Below are positions 20,397 to 29,267 of a stretch of 64,000 nt of DNA, in pieces. The DNA is from PFL42 sp963789825. Lineage in GTDB: Bacteria; Chloroflexota; Anaerolineae; Anaerolineales; E44-bin32. Position numbers and translations under genes: made by a program. Positions within the stretch are counted from its first letter, which is position 1; each line of letters opens with the position of its first letter. The notes below the pieces were generated by a model. That model was given only the letters and a program-made list of their open reading frames with translations. It was not told where the DNA came from and searched no databases. Where the stretch lies: the NCBI GenBank assembly GCA_963789825.1, contig CAWBME010000007.1:248001-312000 (forward strand). Reading direction: 5' to 3'.

Positions 20397-20938
20397 CCCC
20401 TGATCCGGCGTCCGCCCCCGACCTGGCGCAGCAGGCCATGCGCGCCTATCGCCGGGGGGAGCTGTCGGCCGCGGCTGACGGGTTTCGCGCCGCTTCCGCA
20501 GCCTACGCCCACCGCGGCGACGAACTTGCCGCGGCAGAAGCAGCCAACAACCTGTGCGTCACGCTGCTCCAAGCCGATCGCCCGATGGAGGCGCTCGAGA
20601 GCGTCCAGGGCACGGCGGAGGCGTTCGAGCGCCACCAGGAACTCGGCCGCGCGGCACAAGCCTACGGCAACCTGGGGACTGCCCTCGACGGCTGCGGGCG
20701 CACGGCGGAAGCCGAGGCAGCCTACCAGCGCTCCCTTGAGCTATTCCGCTCGCAGGGCGACCGCGAGGGGGAGTCGCTTATCCTGCAGCGCCTCTCGCAG
20801 ATCCGGTTGCGCCAGGGTCAGCCGATCGAGGCCCTGACAGCGATGCAGGCCAGCCTGGAGGCAGCCCCGCGCGGCGGCCTGTTGCGGCGCTGGGTGCGCA
20901 GCCTGCTCTCCCTCCCCGCCCGCTTCTTCTCGGGCTAG
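20393..20938 (+). CDS. TPR-repeat protein
   Basis: 181 residues with about four tetratricopeptide-like helical repeats: AMRAYRRGELSAAADGFRAA, AEAANNLCVTLLQADRPMEAL, QAYGNLGTALDGCGRTAEAE and ILQRLSQIRLRQGQPIEAL. The GTG start at 20393 gives a GTGA overlap with the XRE gene stop. It has no signal peptide, so it is probably a cytoplasmic scaffold. The coupling suggests it works with the XRE protein, which is inference from position only. Confidence 0.78.
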   Translation: MTPDPASAPDLAQQAMRAYRRGELSAAADGFRAASAAYAHRGDELAAAEAANNLCVTLLQADRPMEALESVQGTAEAFERHQELGRAAQAYGNLGTALDGCGRTAEAEAAYQRSLELFRSQGDREGESLILQRLSQIRLRQGQPIEALTAMQASLEAAPRGGLLRRWVRSLLSLPARFFSG

Positions 20939-20949
20939 CCGGAGGCCGC

Positions 20950-21813
20950 ATGCCCCTGTTCCCGCGCGGCGAAGCCGCACTGGCGGCAGCTGCCACGTCT
21001 TCGAGCGACAAGCCCGACCTGGAGCGGATGATCGATGCGGCACGCTGGCGTCACCTTCACCTGGATTGGTTCGACCCGCTGCTGCTGGTTGAGGAGGCCC
21101 CCTTCCTCAAGCTGACCAGCGGGCGGAGGCTCGTGGCATGCCTCGGCTGCCCGCCCGAGGCGCCCCGGAGAGCGTGGATCCGGGTGTTCGCCGTCTCCCG
21201 CGCCATCGAGCTGCACCAGGCCTGGGATCATCTGTGGCCGGCCGCCGCGCAGGCCGCGCCGAAGGTCGGCGTAAGCACGATCGACGTGCTGCTCTCCGCC
21301 TCCTGGATGACCGCCCTGGTGGCAGCCGCCGGGTTCGCCCTCGCCGATGAAGTGGTGTTCCTCGAACAGGAGGACGTCCAACCGCTTCCCAGCTCACCGC
21401 AGCTCGGCGCAATTCGGCCGGTGACCGCGGAGGACCTGCCGGCTCTGCTCAGCCTGGACACCCAGGCGTTCCCCGAGCCGTGGCGAATGTCGCCACGCGG
21501 CCTGCAGGCCGCCTGGCGCAGCGCAGCCTATGCCAGTGTCGTCGAGCACCAGCATGACATCCTCGGCTACCAGATCACCTCGCGCTCGCCCTACAGCGCC
21601 CATCTTTCGCGCCTGGCCGTGGCGGCTGCCCACGCCCGGTGCGGCCTCGGCACTGCCCTCACGCAAGACGCCATGCGAACTCTGGGCCGACAGGCACCCC
21701 AGCGTTGGACGGTCAACACCCAAGCCTCGAATCGGCCTGCCTTGGCGCTCTACCAGCACCTCGGGTTCCGCCCCACCGGCGTGCGCTATCCGATGCACAC
21801 CATCCAGCTGTAG
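20950..21813 (+). CDS. GNAT-family acetyltransferase with N-terminal extension
   Basis: 287 residues. The C-terminal half (about 155-285) is a GNAT domain with an acetyl-CoA loop AHARCGLGTALTQDAM and the closing NRPALALYQHLGFRPTG. This half resembles RimI-type enzymes. The N-terminal 150 residues have no motif I recognise, though the fold could be a second, degenerate GNAT domain because KLTSGRRLVACLGCPP is followed by an alternating alpha/beta pattern. The gene lies 11 bp after the TPR gene. The substrate is unknown. Confidence 0.78.
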   Translation: MPLFPRGEAALAAAATSSSDKPDLERMIDAARWRHLHLDWFDPLLLVEEAPFLKLTSGRRLVACLGCPPEAPRRAWIRVFAVSRAIELHQAWDHLWPAAAQAAPKVGVSTIDVLLSASWMTALVAAAGFALADEVVFLEQEDVQPLPSSPQLGAIRPVTAEDLPALLSLDTQAFPEPWRMSPRGLQAAWRSAAYASVVEHQHDILGYQITSRSPYSAHLSRLAVAAAHARCGLGTALTQDAMRTLGRQAPQRWTVNTQASNRPALALYQHLGFRPTGVRYPMHTIQL

Positions 21814-21923
21814 GTCCCGCTCGATATCCTCAGGCGGCAGACTCGCGCCGTGGACCGGCCATAGACAAGGTGGATGGCCTGTGGCACAATGCGTCGAATA
21901 TCTACTCCGGAGGTCCATATTCA

Positions 21924-22621
21924 ATGCCATCCCGCAACGAGCTTCGCGAGAAACGCACCCGGGGGCGCCGAAGGTCCCGCATATTTGCCGTGTTGATCGC
22001 CGTTGGCATCGGCCTGGTGCTCGCCGCCTTCTTGGTTGTGCCGAATCTGCAGCCCGCCGCTGAGGTAGTCGTCCCGGACTTGTTCCCCCGCCCCCAGGCG
22101 CAAGACCAGGCTATGGGCGACCCGAACGCACCGGTCAAGATCGAGGAGTTCTCGGACTTCCAGTGCTCCTACTGCGCTAGAATTCTCAGTCGAGACCGAG
22201 CCCCGCATCGTCGAGGACTACGTCTCGACCGGCAAGGTCTACTTCGTCTACAAGAACTACGCCTTCCTTGGCCAACCATCGGTCGACGCCGCCGAGGCGA
22301 GCGGGTGTGCTGCCGACCAGGGGAAGTTCTGGGAATACCACGACATCCTGTTCGCCAATCAACAGGAAGGCGATGCCGCGCGCCTTCTCCGCAGCCCGAC
22401 TGGAGGCATTTGCCGGGGCGATTGGCATGGATGTGGCGGCCTTCAACGAGTGCCTCGGTGACAATCGCCGCATGGATCAGGTGCGGCAGGAGTACGCCGA
22501 AGGCGCCGCGCTGGGCGTGAGTTCGACTCCGACCTTCTTTGTCAACGGGAAGGAAGTCAAAGGGGCGCAGCCGTTCGATGTGTTTCAGGCCGAGATCGAG
22601 GCGGCTTTGGCTGGCGGCTAA
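21924..22621 (+). CDS. DsbA-like thiol oxidoreductase, membrane-anchored (two frameshifts)
   Basis: Reconstructed from three frames. The N-terminus at 21924 has a basic segment and one transmembrane helix (IFAVLIAVGIGLVLAAFLVV). The thioredoxin-fold start follows, with PVKIEEFSDFQCSYCA and so a CxxC active site (CSYC). A +1 shift near 22182 leads to the helical insertion (KVYFVYKNYAFLGQPSVDAA and SGCAADQGKFWEYHDILF). A second +1 shift near 22378 leads to the C-terminal part with the cis-Pro loop GVSSTPTFFVNGKEV. Homology to the DsbA/Fernandes thioredoxin_4 group runs through all three pieces, so one gene is likely. It would catalyse disulfide exchange outside the membrane. Confidence 0.82.
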
Positions 22622-22683
22622 CTGCCGCGTTCGAGAGCCCCGAGGGTGCGGCGCACGAACCGCACCCCGGTCGACGCACGCAA

Positions 22684-22713
22684 GCGAGATGCCGGGATAC
22701 CCCGGCATCTCGC
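22684..22713. terminator. Bidirectional terminator hairpin
   Basis: Perfect 13-bp stem GCGAGATGCCGGG / CCCGGCATCTCGC with loop ATAC. It lies between the convergent dsbA-like and DUF554 genes. Confidence 0.75.
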
Positions 22714-22776
22714 AGTTTGCGCTCTGGCATCTGCCGGCGGTCCTTCCCGGGAGACAGCGCTTCGGCCGGCAGCCGG

Positions 22777-23488
22777 TCAGTCGGCCAACAGGCTGACTGC
22801 CCACACGAGAAGCGGCGCCGCAAACAGGCCAGGCAGCAGATTGCCGCTCCGCACCTTCCTGAGCTCCAGCAGGCTCGAGACGGCAAGCGCCATCAACAGG
22901 ATCCCACCGACGGCGGTCATCTCCGCCACCATGGCTTGGCTCATCGCGCCTTCTGCCCAGCCCGCCAGCAGCGTGATGCCCCCCTGGTAGACCAGGATGG
23001 TCAGCGCGGAGAACAGCACGCCCACGCCGAGCGTGGAGGCCAAGGCGATGGCGGCGAACCCGTCCAGGACCGACTTCACAACCAGCAGCTGGATGTCTCC
23101 CGAGATGCCCGCCTGGACCGAGCCCAAGATCGTCATCGGCCCGACGCAGAAGAGCAGGCTGGCGGTCATGAAGCCTTCGACGAAGCGACTGCTGCTGGGT
23201 GTGCCGGTCCCAGCTCGATCGAAGCGCGCTTGGAGCGCTGCCCCGATCCGCTGGAGGCCATCCTCGATTCGCCACCACTCGCCGAGCACGGCACCGATCA
23301 GCAGCCCGCCCAGCGCGTACAGCGCGTTATTGGTCTCGAGGAACATGCGCACACCGATGGCGAAAGTGAACAGGCCGAGCGAAAGCAGAACGGTCTCACG
23401 CAGGCGTGGCGAAAGCCGGGCGCCGAGGAGCAAGCCCAGGAATGCCGCCGACCAGGACTGTCGCCATGTTCAGCGCCGTCCCGGCCAT
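22777..23488 (-). CDS. DUF554-family membrane protein (frameshifted)
   Basis: Polytopic membrane protein of the DUF554 (YdfK-like) family. The family N-terminus is rebuilt by starting at 23488 (MAGTALNMATVLVGG). One extra base near 23440 then moves to the frame that reads LLLGARLSPRLRETVLL and onward. There are about six to seven hydrophobic helices, with the conserved segments GGLLIGAVLGEWWRIEDGL and VGPMTILGSVQAGISGD. Function in the family is unknown, possibly transport. It starts 3 bp after the cobalamin adenosyltransferase stop, so the two are one operon. Confidence 0.82.
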
Positions 23489-23491
23489 CGG

Positions 23492-24043
23492 CTACTCGTT
23501 GCGGGCCATCGTGGGATGCTCGCGGCCTGCGGCGCGGCTCTCGCGCAGTTCAAGCAGAAAGCATAGCGAGGACAAGCGGTTTAGGTAGCGCAGCAACTCG
23601 GGGTTCGACAGCTTCCCTTCGTGCGTCATCCGCGCGACCTGTCGCTCGGCGCGACGCACGACCGTGCGCGCCAGGTCGAGCGCTGCGGCAGCCGGGGAAT
23701 CGCCAGGGATGACGAACCCATCGACCTGCGGCAGAGTGCGCTCGATGGTCTGCGCCTGCTGCTCCAACCAGGCGACCCGCTCGGCCTCGATCACCCGGAA
23801 GCGATGCGCCTGATCGGGCTCGGCTGCCGCCTCGGCCATGGCATGATACAGGTCCCGCTGCATGGCCAGGATCAGATCCGCCGTCCACGGGTCGGCGGTC
23901 AGCGAACGGGCCAGCCCCAGCGCCGCGCTCGCCTCATCCAATGTGCCGACCATCTCCGGCCGCGCATCGTATTTTGCCACCCGGCCTTCGCCAAGGATCC
24001 CGGTGTAGCCGTCATCGCCTGTGCGGGTGAAGTAGGAGGACAT
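23492..24043 (-). CDS. Cob(I)alamin adenosyltransferase, PduO type
   Basis: 183-residue ATP:corrinoid adenosyltransferase. The N-terminal ATP loop is seen as TRTGDDGYTGILGEGRVAKYD. The VxTLDEASAALGLAR segment matches the VDELNxxLG motif. The C-terminal helix has ARTVVRRAERQVARM and RYLNRLSSLCFLLEL. The enzyme makes adenosylcobalamin from cob(I)alamin and ATP. The start at 24043 is directly preceded by a TATAAT (6 bp) with no ribosome-binding site, so the mRNA is probably leaderless. The DUF554 gene follows by 3 bp. Confidence 0.88.
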   Translation of the reverse strand: MSSYFTRTGDDGYTGILGEGRVAKYDARPEMVGTLDEASAALGLARSLTADPWTADLILAMQRDLYHAMAEAAAEPDQAHRFRVIEAERVAWLEQQAQTIERTLPQVDGFVIPGDSPAAAALDLARTVVRRAERQVARMTHEGKLSNPELLRYLNRLSSLCFLLELRESRAAGREHPTMARNE

Positions 24044-24049
24044 GCCGCG

Positions 24050-24055
24050 ATTATA
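24050..24055 (-). promoter_or_regulatory. -10 box of the adenosyltransferase gene
   Basis: TATAAT on the minus strand, 6 bp before the ATG. This implies a leaderless transcript. Confidence 0.55.
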
Positions 24056-24320
24056 GTGCCAGTGCCCGGCATGGATCCACCGGGCACTGGCAGCAGGTGG
24101 ATTGCCTTGCCAAGGAGCCTTGCCGACCCCCTCACCCCTGCCCGCGTCTGCCCCCCCCAAGCGGCTGGGCATGGGGTCCTTCATCCAACGCGACGATCCG
24201 GCGCGCAACCCCACGGGTATGATCCGATGTGCTGCCCAGGCTCCTTCCAAACGCAAATGCGGGCATCGACACAGCACTCACGCGGCGGGTCGAAGCCACA
24301 CAACCGCATCTCCCCACCAA

Positions 24321-24735
24321 CCGCCGCTTGCGGAGGTGGGGGGAAGAGGGGTGCAGGGGACGTGGGGGGCGGGGATGCAATCCCGCCCCCTGGCCCCTTG
24401 CGAGAGACAAGACTGCCGCCGACGGCATCCCAAGACGGCATCCTCTTGGAGGCGGGCACCGAGCGCGGGCGATGAGCCGCCACCCGTGCGGCGGATCGGA
24501 TCGCCGAGCAATGGCCTCCTGCCACCGCCGCTTGCGGAGGCGGAGAGAAGGGGGTGCAGGCGGCCTGGGGGGCGGGGATGCAATCCCGCCCCCAGGCCCC
24601 TTGCGGGAGACAAGCCTCTGGCCCCCTGCGAGTGACAGGCCTGCCGCCGAGGGCATGCTCAGACGGCATGCTCATGCAGGCGGGCCCCAGGGGGGAGGGC
24701 ACGATCCGGGACTCGAGCGGCGGGCCCAGCCACTG
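24321..24735. repeat. Two tandem hairpin repeats of about 204 bp
   Basis: Two copies begin with CCGCCGCTTGCGGAGG at 24321 and 24525. Each contains a G-rich arm, a central imperfect palindrome GGCGGGGATGCAATCCCGCC, CCCCTTGCG, then CTGCCGCCGA. A third, more diverged arm is at about 24765-24850 (GGGGAGGGGATATCAATCCG). The rest of the 24056-24989 interval has no gene that I can support. The design resembles noncoding mobile hairpins, but no terminal repeats are clear. Confidence 0.6.
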
Positions 24736-24989
24736 GCAATCGACAAACACTAGCCGCGGCTTCCAGGCGTCGAGGGAGAGGAGCCAGGGGAGCGGGGGAG
24801 GGGATATCAATCCGCCTCCCCCGCTCCCTTGGCCAAACCCAGCTCCCCGGACGAGGCGCAGACGCTGCCCTCGCCCCTCGCCAAGGCAGCCTGCGCCTGG
24901 GAACGGACCCGTGCCACCACTAGCCGGTCACCCGTTGGCGGGCGTTCGGGTTTGTTGTAGACTGACTCTGGTGCCGGCGGAGTCAGGGG

Positions 24990-25556
24990 GTGAGAATGCT
25001 CCGACAGGCAGCGCCCTTCTTCGGGGGTTTGTTCAGCGGCCTGCTGGCAGCGGGGCTGTTGTTCCTCTTGCTTTCCCCGCCGCGCGGCCATCCCATCCTG
25101 CTCGACCCTCCGCCAACTCCGGCTCCGTTGCGAGTGCACGTATCCGGGGCAGTCGTCCATCCCGGAGTGATCAGCCTCCCCGCAAACTCGATCGTGGCCG
25201 ATGCGATCCAGGCCGCCGGCGGCGCCACGGGCATGGCGCAGCTTGAGGCCCTCAATCTGGCTGCGCCGGTAGGTGATGGTGAACGAGTGGCCGTACCGGC
25301 TGCCGCGGCCGAGCCTCGCCCCGAATCGGCCTCGCTCGCGCTGGCCCCCGCCTCCGCTTCGACGCTCATCCCCTTGAACAGCGCCTCGCCTGCCGAACTC
25401 GACCTGCTGCCCGGGATCGGCCCGAGCCTGGCAGACGCCATTGTCGAGTATCGCCAGGCACACGGTCGATTCCAGGCGGTCGAGCAGCTGCTGGATGTCC
25501 CTGGGATTGGGCCAGCCAAGCTGGCAGCGATCCGCGACCTGGTCGACTGCCGCTAG
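24990..25556 (+). CDS. comEA: ComEA-type DNA-binding competence protein
   Basis: 188 residues: an N-terminal membrane anchor (FFGGLFSGLLAAGLLFLLL), a SLBB-like domain (RVHVSGAVVHPGVISLP to GDGERVAVP), an Ala/Ser/Pro linker, and a C-terminal helix-hairpin-helix pair (LDLLPGIGPSLADAIVEYR and LLDVPGIGPAKLAAIRDL). ComEA binds incoming DNA at the outer face of the membrane during natural transformation. The start is GTG at 24990 or ATG at 24996. No comEC is adjacent. Confidence 0.9.
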   Translation: MRMLRQAAPFFGGLFSGLLAAGLLFLLLSPPRGHPILLDPPPTPAPLRVHVSGAVVHPGVISLPANSIVADAIQAAGGATGMAQLEALNLAAPVGDGERVAVPAAAAEPRPESASLALAPASASTLIPLNSASPAELDLLPGIGPSLADAIVEYRQAHGRFQAVEQLLDVPGIGPAKLAAIRDLVDCR

Positions 25557-25609
25557 GTCGGGACCGAAGGAGGATTGCGCTCGGGCAATGGCTGCGGGCA
25601 GGCTACTGT

Positions 25610-25615
25610 ATAATC
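25610..25615 (+). promoter_or_regulatory. -10 box of mutM, leaderless arrangement
   Basis: TATAAT lies 7 bp before the mutM ATG with no ribosome-binding site. The -35 region is not evident. Confidence 0.55.
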
Positions 25616-25622
25616 CTGCGCC

Positions 25623-26456
25623 ATGCCGGAGCTCCCTGAAGTGGAGACGATAGCCCGCAATCTGCGCCTTGGACACCAGGGCGCACCGGCCCTTCCCGGA
25701 CAAACCGTCTCGAGCGTGACGCTGCGCTGGCCGCGGCACATCGCCGAGCCAGCGCCGGGCGCCTTCCGCCGCCGTATCCGCCATCAGACCATTCTGGGCG
25801 TGCTGCGGCGAGGCAAGTACCTGGTGCTCCCCCTCAGCAACGCCTGCCTGCTCATCCACCTGAAGATGAGCGGTGACCTACTCATGGCGCCCACCGAGAG
25901 TCCCCCCGGGCGGTTCGAACGTACCGTGCTCCACCTGCAGAGCGGCTGGGATCTGCGTTTCAGCGATGCGCGCAAGTTCGGCAAGTTGTTCCTGGTCACC
26001 GACCCGTCGTCTCGCCTCGGCGCCCTGGGCCCCGATCCGCTGGACGATGCCTTCACCCCGGAAGCGCTCCACCGGCGCCTGACGGCGCACCGCCGCGCTC
26101 TCAAACCGCTGCTGATGGACCAGAGCTTCGTCGCCGGGCTGGGCAACATCTACACGGATGAGGCGCTGCACCTTGCCCGGCTGCATCCTCTCCTGCGCAG
26201 CCATCGGGTTGGCACGGAGGATGCACACCGTCTGTGCCACGGCATCCGAGAAACGCTGCAGGCGGGCTTGCGCCGGAATGGGTCGAGTATTGATTGGGTG
26301 TACCGCGGTGGCGAGTATCAGAACCACTTCCGCGTCTACCAGCGAAACGGGGAGCCGTGCCCGGTTTGCGGCACACCGATTGAACGGATCGTTCTCGCCC
26401 AGCGCGGCACCCACTTCTGCCCGCACTGTCAGCCCGAGCCACGAGGTGGTGCATGA
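25623..26456 (+). CDS. mutM: Formamidopyrimidine-DNA glycosylase
   Basis: 277-residue Fpg/MutM, which removes oxidised purines such as 8-oxoguanine and nicks the strand by beta/delta elimination. The N-terminus after Met is PELPEVETIARNL, with Pro2 as the Schiff-base nucleophile and Glu3. LLIHLKMSGDLL carries the conserved lysine. QSFVAGLGNIYTDEAL is the helix-two-turn-helix motif. The C-terminus is the zinc finger with CPVCGTPIERI and HFCPHC. The length is usual for the family. The stop overlaps the next start (ATGA). Confidence 0.96.
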   Translation: MPELPEVETIARNLRLGHQGAPALPGQTVSSVTLRWPRHIAEPAPGAFRRRIRHQTILGVLRRGKYLVLPLSNACLLIHLKMSGDLLMAPTESPPGRFERTVLHLQSGWDLRFSDARKFGKLFLVTDPSSRLGALGPDPLDDAFTPEALHRRLTAHRRALKPLLMDQSFVAGLGNIYTDEALHLARLHPLLRSHRVGTEDAHRLCHGIRETLQAGLRRNGSSIDWVYRGGEYQNHFRVYQRNGEPCPVCGTPIERIVLAQRGTHFCPHCQPEPRGGA

Positions 26457-27181
26457 ACACAACACTGGTCTTTGGGGTACTGTTGATCGTCGCCGGGATC
26501 GCTCTCGCCATCCTGGCGTATGCGCTGATCCTCAACCGGCGCAGCGACAGCCCCGCCGGCACCGACCGCGCTGAGCCCGAAGCGGAGATCGTCGTTCCCC
26601 CGCCGTCCGCGCCGGCCGAGCCGATGGCCATTGCACCTGCGCCGCCTCCCACACCGCAGGCCTTGCCAGCCGCGCTGCCTCCCACACCGCAGGCCCAGCC
26701 CGCCGCGCTGCCGGCCCAGCCCCCGGCGCCAGCCGCACCCCCTCCCCCGCCGCGCACGATCGATGTGGGGCGCCTGCTGCGGGATGAGGTGAGCGGGGCG
26801 TTGCTGATCGCGGTGGGACCGCGGCTATATCGCACGGTGGACGAGCTGCGTCCCTCGGGCGACTGGCTGCGCATGGAGAAGGCCGCCCGCGAGCTGCAGG
26901 TCTGGTTCGCCGCTCCACCCAAACCCAAGCCCACCGAGGAGCGCCGGTCGGAAGAGGCTGCCTCGCGTGCCGGCAGCATGCTTGACCAGATCAACGCCAT
27001 CCTCGAACGGAAGCTGGCGCTTGTGCCGGAGCTGCCGCAGGGCATCCTGCTCGCGCCTAGCCCCGAGGGCGGCGTGCGTGTGCTGATCGGACTGCAGTCG
27101 TACGCGCTGGATCAGGTCCCGGACGCCAAGATCAACCAGCTGATTCGTGAATCGGTCAGCGAGTGGGAGAACCAGGGCTAG
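26453..27181 (+). CDS. Membrane-anchored hypothetical protein
   Basis: 242 residues, not recognised. There is one N-terminal transmembrane helix (TLVFGVLLIVAGIALAILAYALI), then a low-complexity Pro/Ala linker (about 40-100) that includes a repeated QALPAALPPTPQ/QAQPAALP unit, then a soluble domain (about 102-242) with IDVGRLLRDEVSGALLIAVG, LDQINAILERKLALV and VLIGLQSYALDQVPDA. The start overlaps the mutM stop (ATGA). Its 3' end overlaps the convergent MBL gene by 26 bp. Confidence 0.75.
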   Translation: MNTTLVFGVLLIVAGIALAILAYALILNRRSDSPAGTDRAEPEAEIVVPPPSAPAEPMAIAPAPPPTPQALPAALPPTPQAQPAALPAQPPAPAAPPPPPRTIDVGRLLRDEVSGALLIAVGPRLYRTVDELRPSGDWLRMEKAARELQVWFAAPPKPKPTEERRSEEAASRAGSMLDQINAILERKLALVPELPQGILLAPSPEGGVRVLIGLQSYALDQVPDAKINQLIRESVSEWENQG

Positions 27182-28026
27182 CCGCGGCGGGCGGAGGCAC
27201 CACTTTCCACCGGCCGGCATGCTGCTCGAGACAACCGATCGGCCGCTCGGGGTCGTGCTCGAAGAACAGCCAGGCACGCTTCTCGGCCGCCCAGGCCTGC
27301 CAGCGCTCCTTGGTGGCGATGCTCTCCTGCGGAAGCACATCGTAGGCGGTAACCCAACCGGTTCGCTCGAAGTGGGCCGCGTAGCTTGCCATGTCCCCGA
27401 CGTACAGCCCGCACCATGTGCCCAACTCCAGCACCAGCGATTGGTGCCCGCGCGTGTGTCCTGGCGTGACCACCAGACGGACCTGATCTGTCAACCCCAC
27501 GTCACCGTGCAGCAGCTCAAGCTGGCCCGTCTCCAGGAGCGGCATGTAGTTCTCGCCAAAGTATGTCCCCCGGGTGCGGGCATCTGGATTCACCGCCTCC
27601 GCCCACTCCAGGCGCTGGACCAGGTGAGTAGCTCGAGGAAAGACCGAAACTAAGCGCCCGTCTTGCAGGCGTGTGTTGCCGGCGCAGTGGTCGGCATGCA
27701 GGTGTGTGTTGACAACGATGTCGACATCCTCGGCCGTCACCCCGAGGCGCTGCAGCCCCTCGAGCAGGCCGCCGCCCGGCCTCTCGAGCCGCCATCGCCG
27801 AGCCTCCTCCGGCGTCAGGCGATCGCCCGAGTCCGGTGTCGACCAGGATCGTCAACCCGCGGGAGCGGACAAGCATGCAGTTGAGCGTCATGGGGACCGC
27901 GTTCTGTTCGTCCGGGTCGAAGTACGAGCGATACAGGGCGCGCGGCGTCAGGCCGAATGCGCCGCCGACATCGACGTGCACCTGGCCGTCATTGACCAGA
28001 TGGACTTCCAGATCTCCGAACTGCAC
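27156..28026 (-). CDS. MBL-fold metallohydrolase (frameshifted)
   Basis: Metallo-beta-lactamase-fold hydrolase. From a GTG at 28026 the first frame gives the N-terminal strands and LTILVDTGLG. One extra G near 27825 shifts to the frame with VVNTHLHADHCAGNT (the HxHxDH zinc motif), then VVTPGHTRGHQSLVL and GLYVGDMA (the third His and bridging Asp), and FEHDPE at the C-terminal His. The sequence resembles AHL-lactonase and MBLAC-like members; the substrate is unknown. It follows the deaminase gene by 27 bp. Confidence 0.82.
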
Positions 28027-28053
28027 CCCGCATGCACTCCGGACACGCCTGGA

Positions 28054-29067
28054 TCAGGCCAGCGCCAGCAGCTCCGGCTGCAGCTCCGTCTCCAGTCGCA
28101 TCTTCTCACGGTCCGGCAGAAAGCTAGCCTGGGTCGCCGCCAGCACCAGCCCCGCCAGGCTCACCGTTGAAAGGCCCAGGCGGGCAACCGCCCGGGCATA
28201 TTCGTCACTCAGCTGCACAGCGCACACCGAGGGATCATCGGTGTTGAGCGTCACCTGCAGCCCGGCCTCGATCATGCGCGGCAGCGGATGATCCTCTAAC
28301 CGGGGAACGACCCCGGAGAGCACATTGCTCGTCAGACAGACCTCGAAACAGATTCGGCGCTCGACGGCCATCGCCACCAGGCGGTCGTCCTCGAGGATGC
28401 GCACGCCGTGGGCAATCCGGTCGGCCTGCATGGCGAGAATGGCGTGCTCGACGCTGGCCGCCCCGGTCCACTCCCCGGCGTGCACCGTCAGGCCGAGGCC
28501 AGCCTCACGCGCCTGCAGAAACATCGAGCGGAACGGCTCCGCAGGGAATTCAACCTCATTCCCCGCCAGGTCGAGCCCGACCACGCCCCGTCCGATCCAG
28601 TCGCACGCCGCTGTGGCGACCCGCTCCGCCTCTTCGATGGGCTCGTGCCGGTTGATGCTGGCAATCAGGCGGACCGAGATCGCATGCGCCCGACCCGCCT
28701 CACCGGCGGCGGCAACTACCCAGGCGAAGATCTGATCGAGGGGGAACCCGCGCCGGCGCGCCAGCGTCGCCGGCGTGAAACGGAGCTCCAGATGGCGCAC
28801 ACCATCGCGGGCGGCGTCTTCAATGGCTTCACGCGTGACGCGGTCGATCACCTCGGGAGACCCATAGAGCTCCCGCAGCGTGTCGAATTTCCCGAGGAAG
28901 TTCGCCCAGTTGTGCGGCTCATGCCCGTTCACGCGCACGGCCGCGGCCAGCTGGGATTCGCTCCACCCGGGGAACAGGCTCTCCTGGCGGGCAATGTCGA
29001 GCACCGTCGACATCCGCAAAGAGCCCTCCAGGTGCCGGTGGAGTTCAACTTTCGGGAAGTCGACCAT
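28054..29067 (-). CDS. Adenosine deaminase-family hydrolase
   Basis: 337-residue TIM-barrel deaminase. Metal ligands appear as HRHLEG near the N-terminus, HAGEW in the middle and TLNTDDPSV near the C-terminus; the catalytic Glu is in HAGEWTG. DRIAHGVRI is the fourth conserved block. It could deaminate adenosine, adenine or a 6-aminodeoxyfutalosine-like compound; the sequence alone does not decide. The start is taken at 29067 (MVDFPKVELHRHLEG), the usual family N-terminus, though an upstream start at 29139 is possible. Confidence 0.88.
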   Translation of the reverse strand: MVDFPKVELHRHLEGSLRMSTVLDIARQESLFPGWSESQLAAAVRVNGHEPHNWANFLGKFDTLRELYGSPEVIDRVTREAIEDAARDGVRHLELRFTPATLARRRGFPLDQIFAWVVAAAGEAGRAHAISVRLIASINRHEPIEEAERVATAACDWIGRGVVGLDLAGNEVEFPAEPFRSMFLQAREAGLGLTVHAGEWTGAASVEHAILAMQADRIAHGVRILEDDRLVAMAVERRICFEVCLTSNVLSGVVPRLEDHPLPRMIEAGLQVTLNTDDPSVCAVQLSDEYARAVARLGLSTVSLAGLVLAATQASFLPDREKMRLETELQPELLALA

Positions 29068-29267
29068 CGATTGAAGAAGCGGGTCGGATGGGAACGCCAA
29101 CGCAAGCCCTTTCGAAGGCAGCGGCTGCCGCCGCTGCACAGACCTAGGCTATCACACGCTTCTCGGGCGTCGTATTGGGAGGATGGTCCCGCCGGTCTGG
29201 AGAGCGATGGGGGTACGTCGCTCCTACCGCCGGCGCGGGCCGACCCGGCGCCAGGATCTGGCCTGGC

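Noticed and set aside
24321..24735. CRISPR array
   Set aside because: Units are about 204 bp with internal hairpins, not 24-47-bp repeats with unique spacers. No cas gene is in the window.
24132..24810. Several overlapping open frames in the repeat region before comEA
   Set aside because: They follow the G/C repeats in all frames and have low-complexity Pro/Arg/Gly composition.
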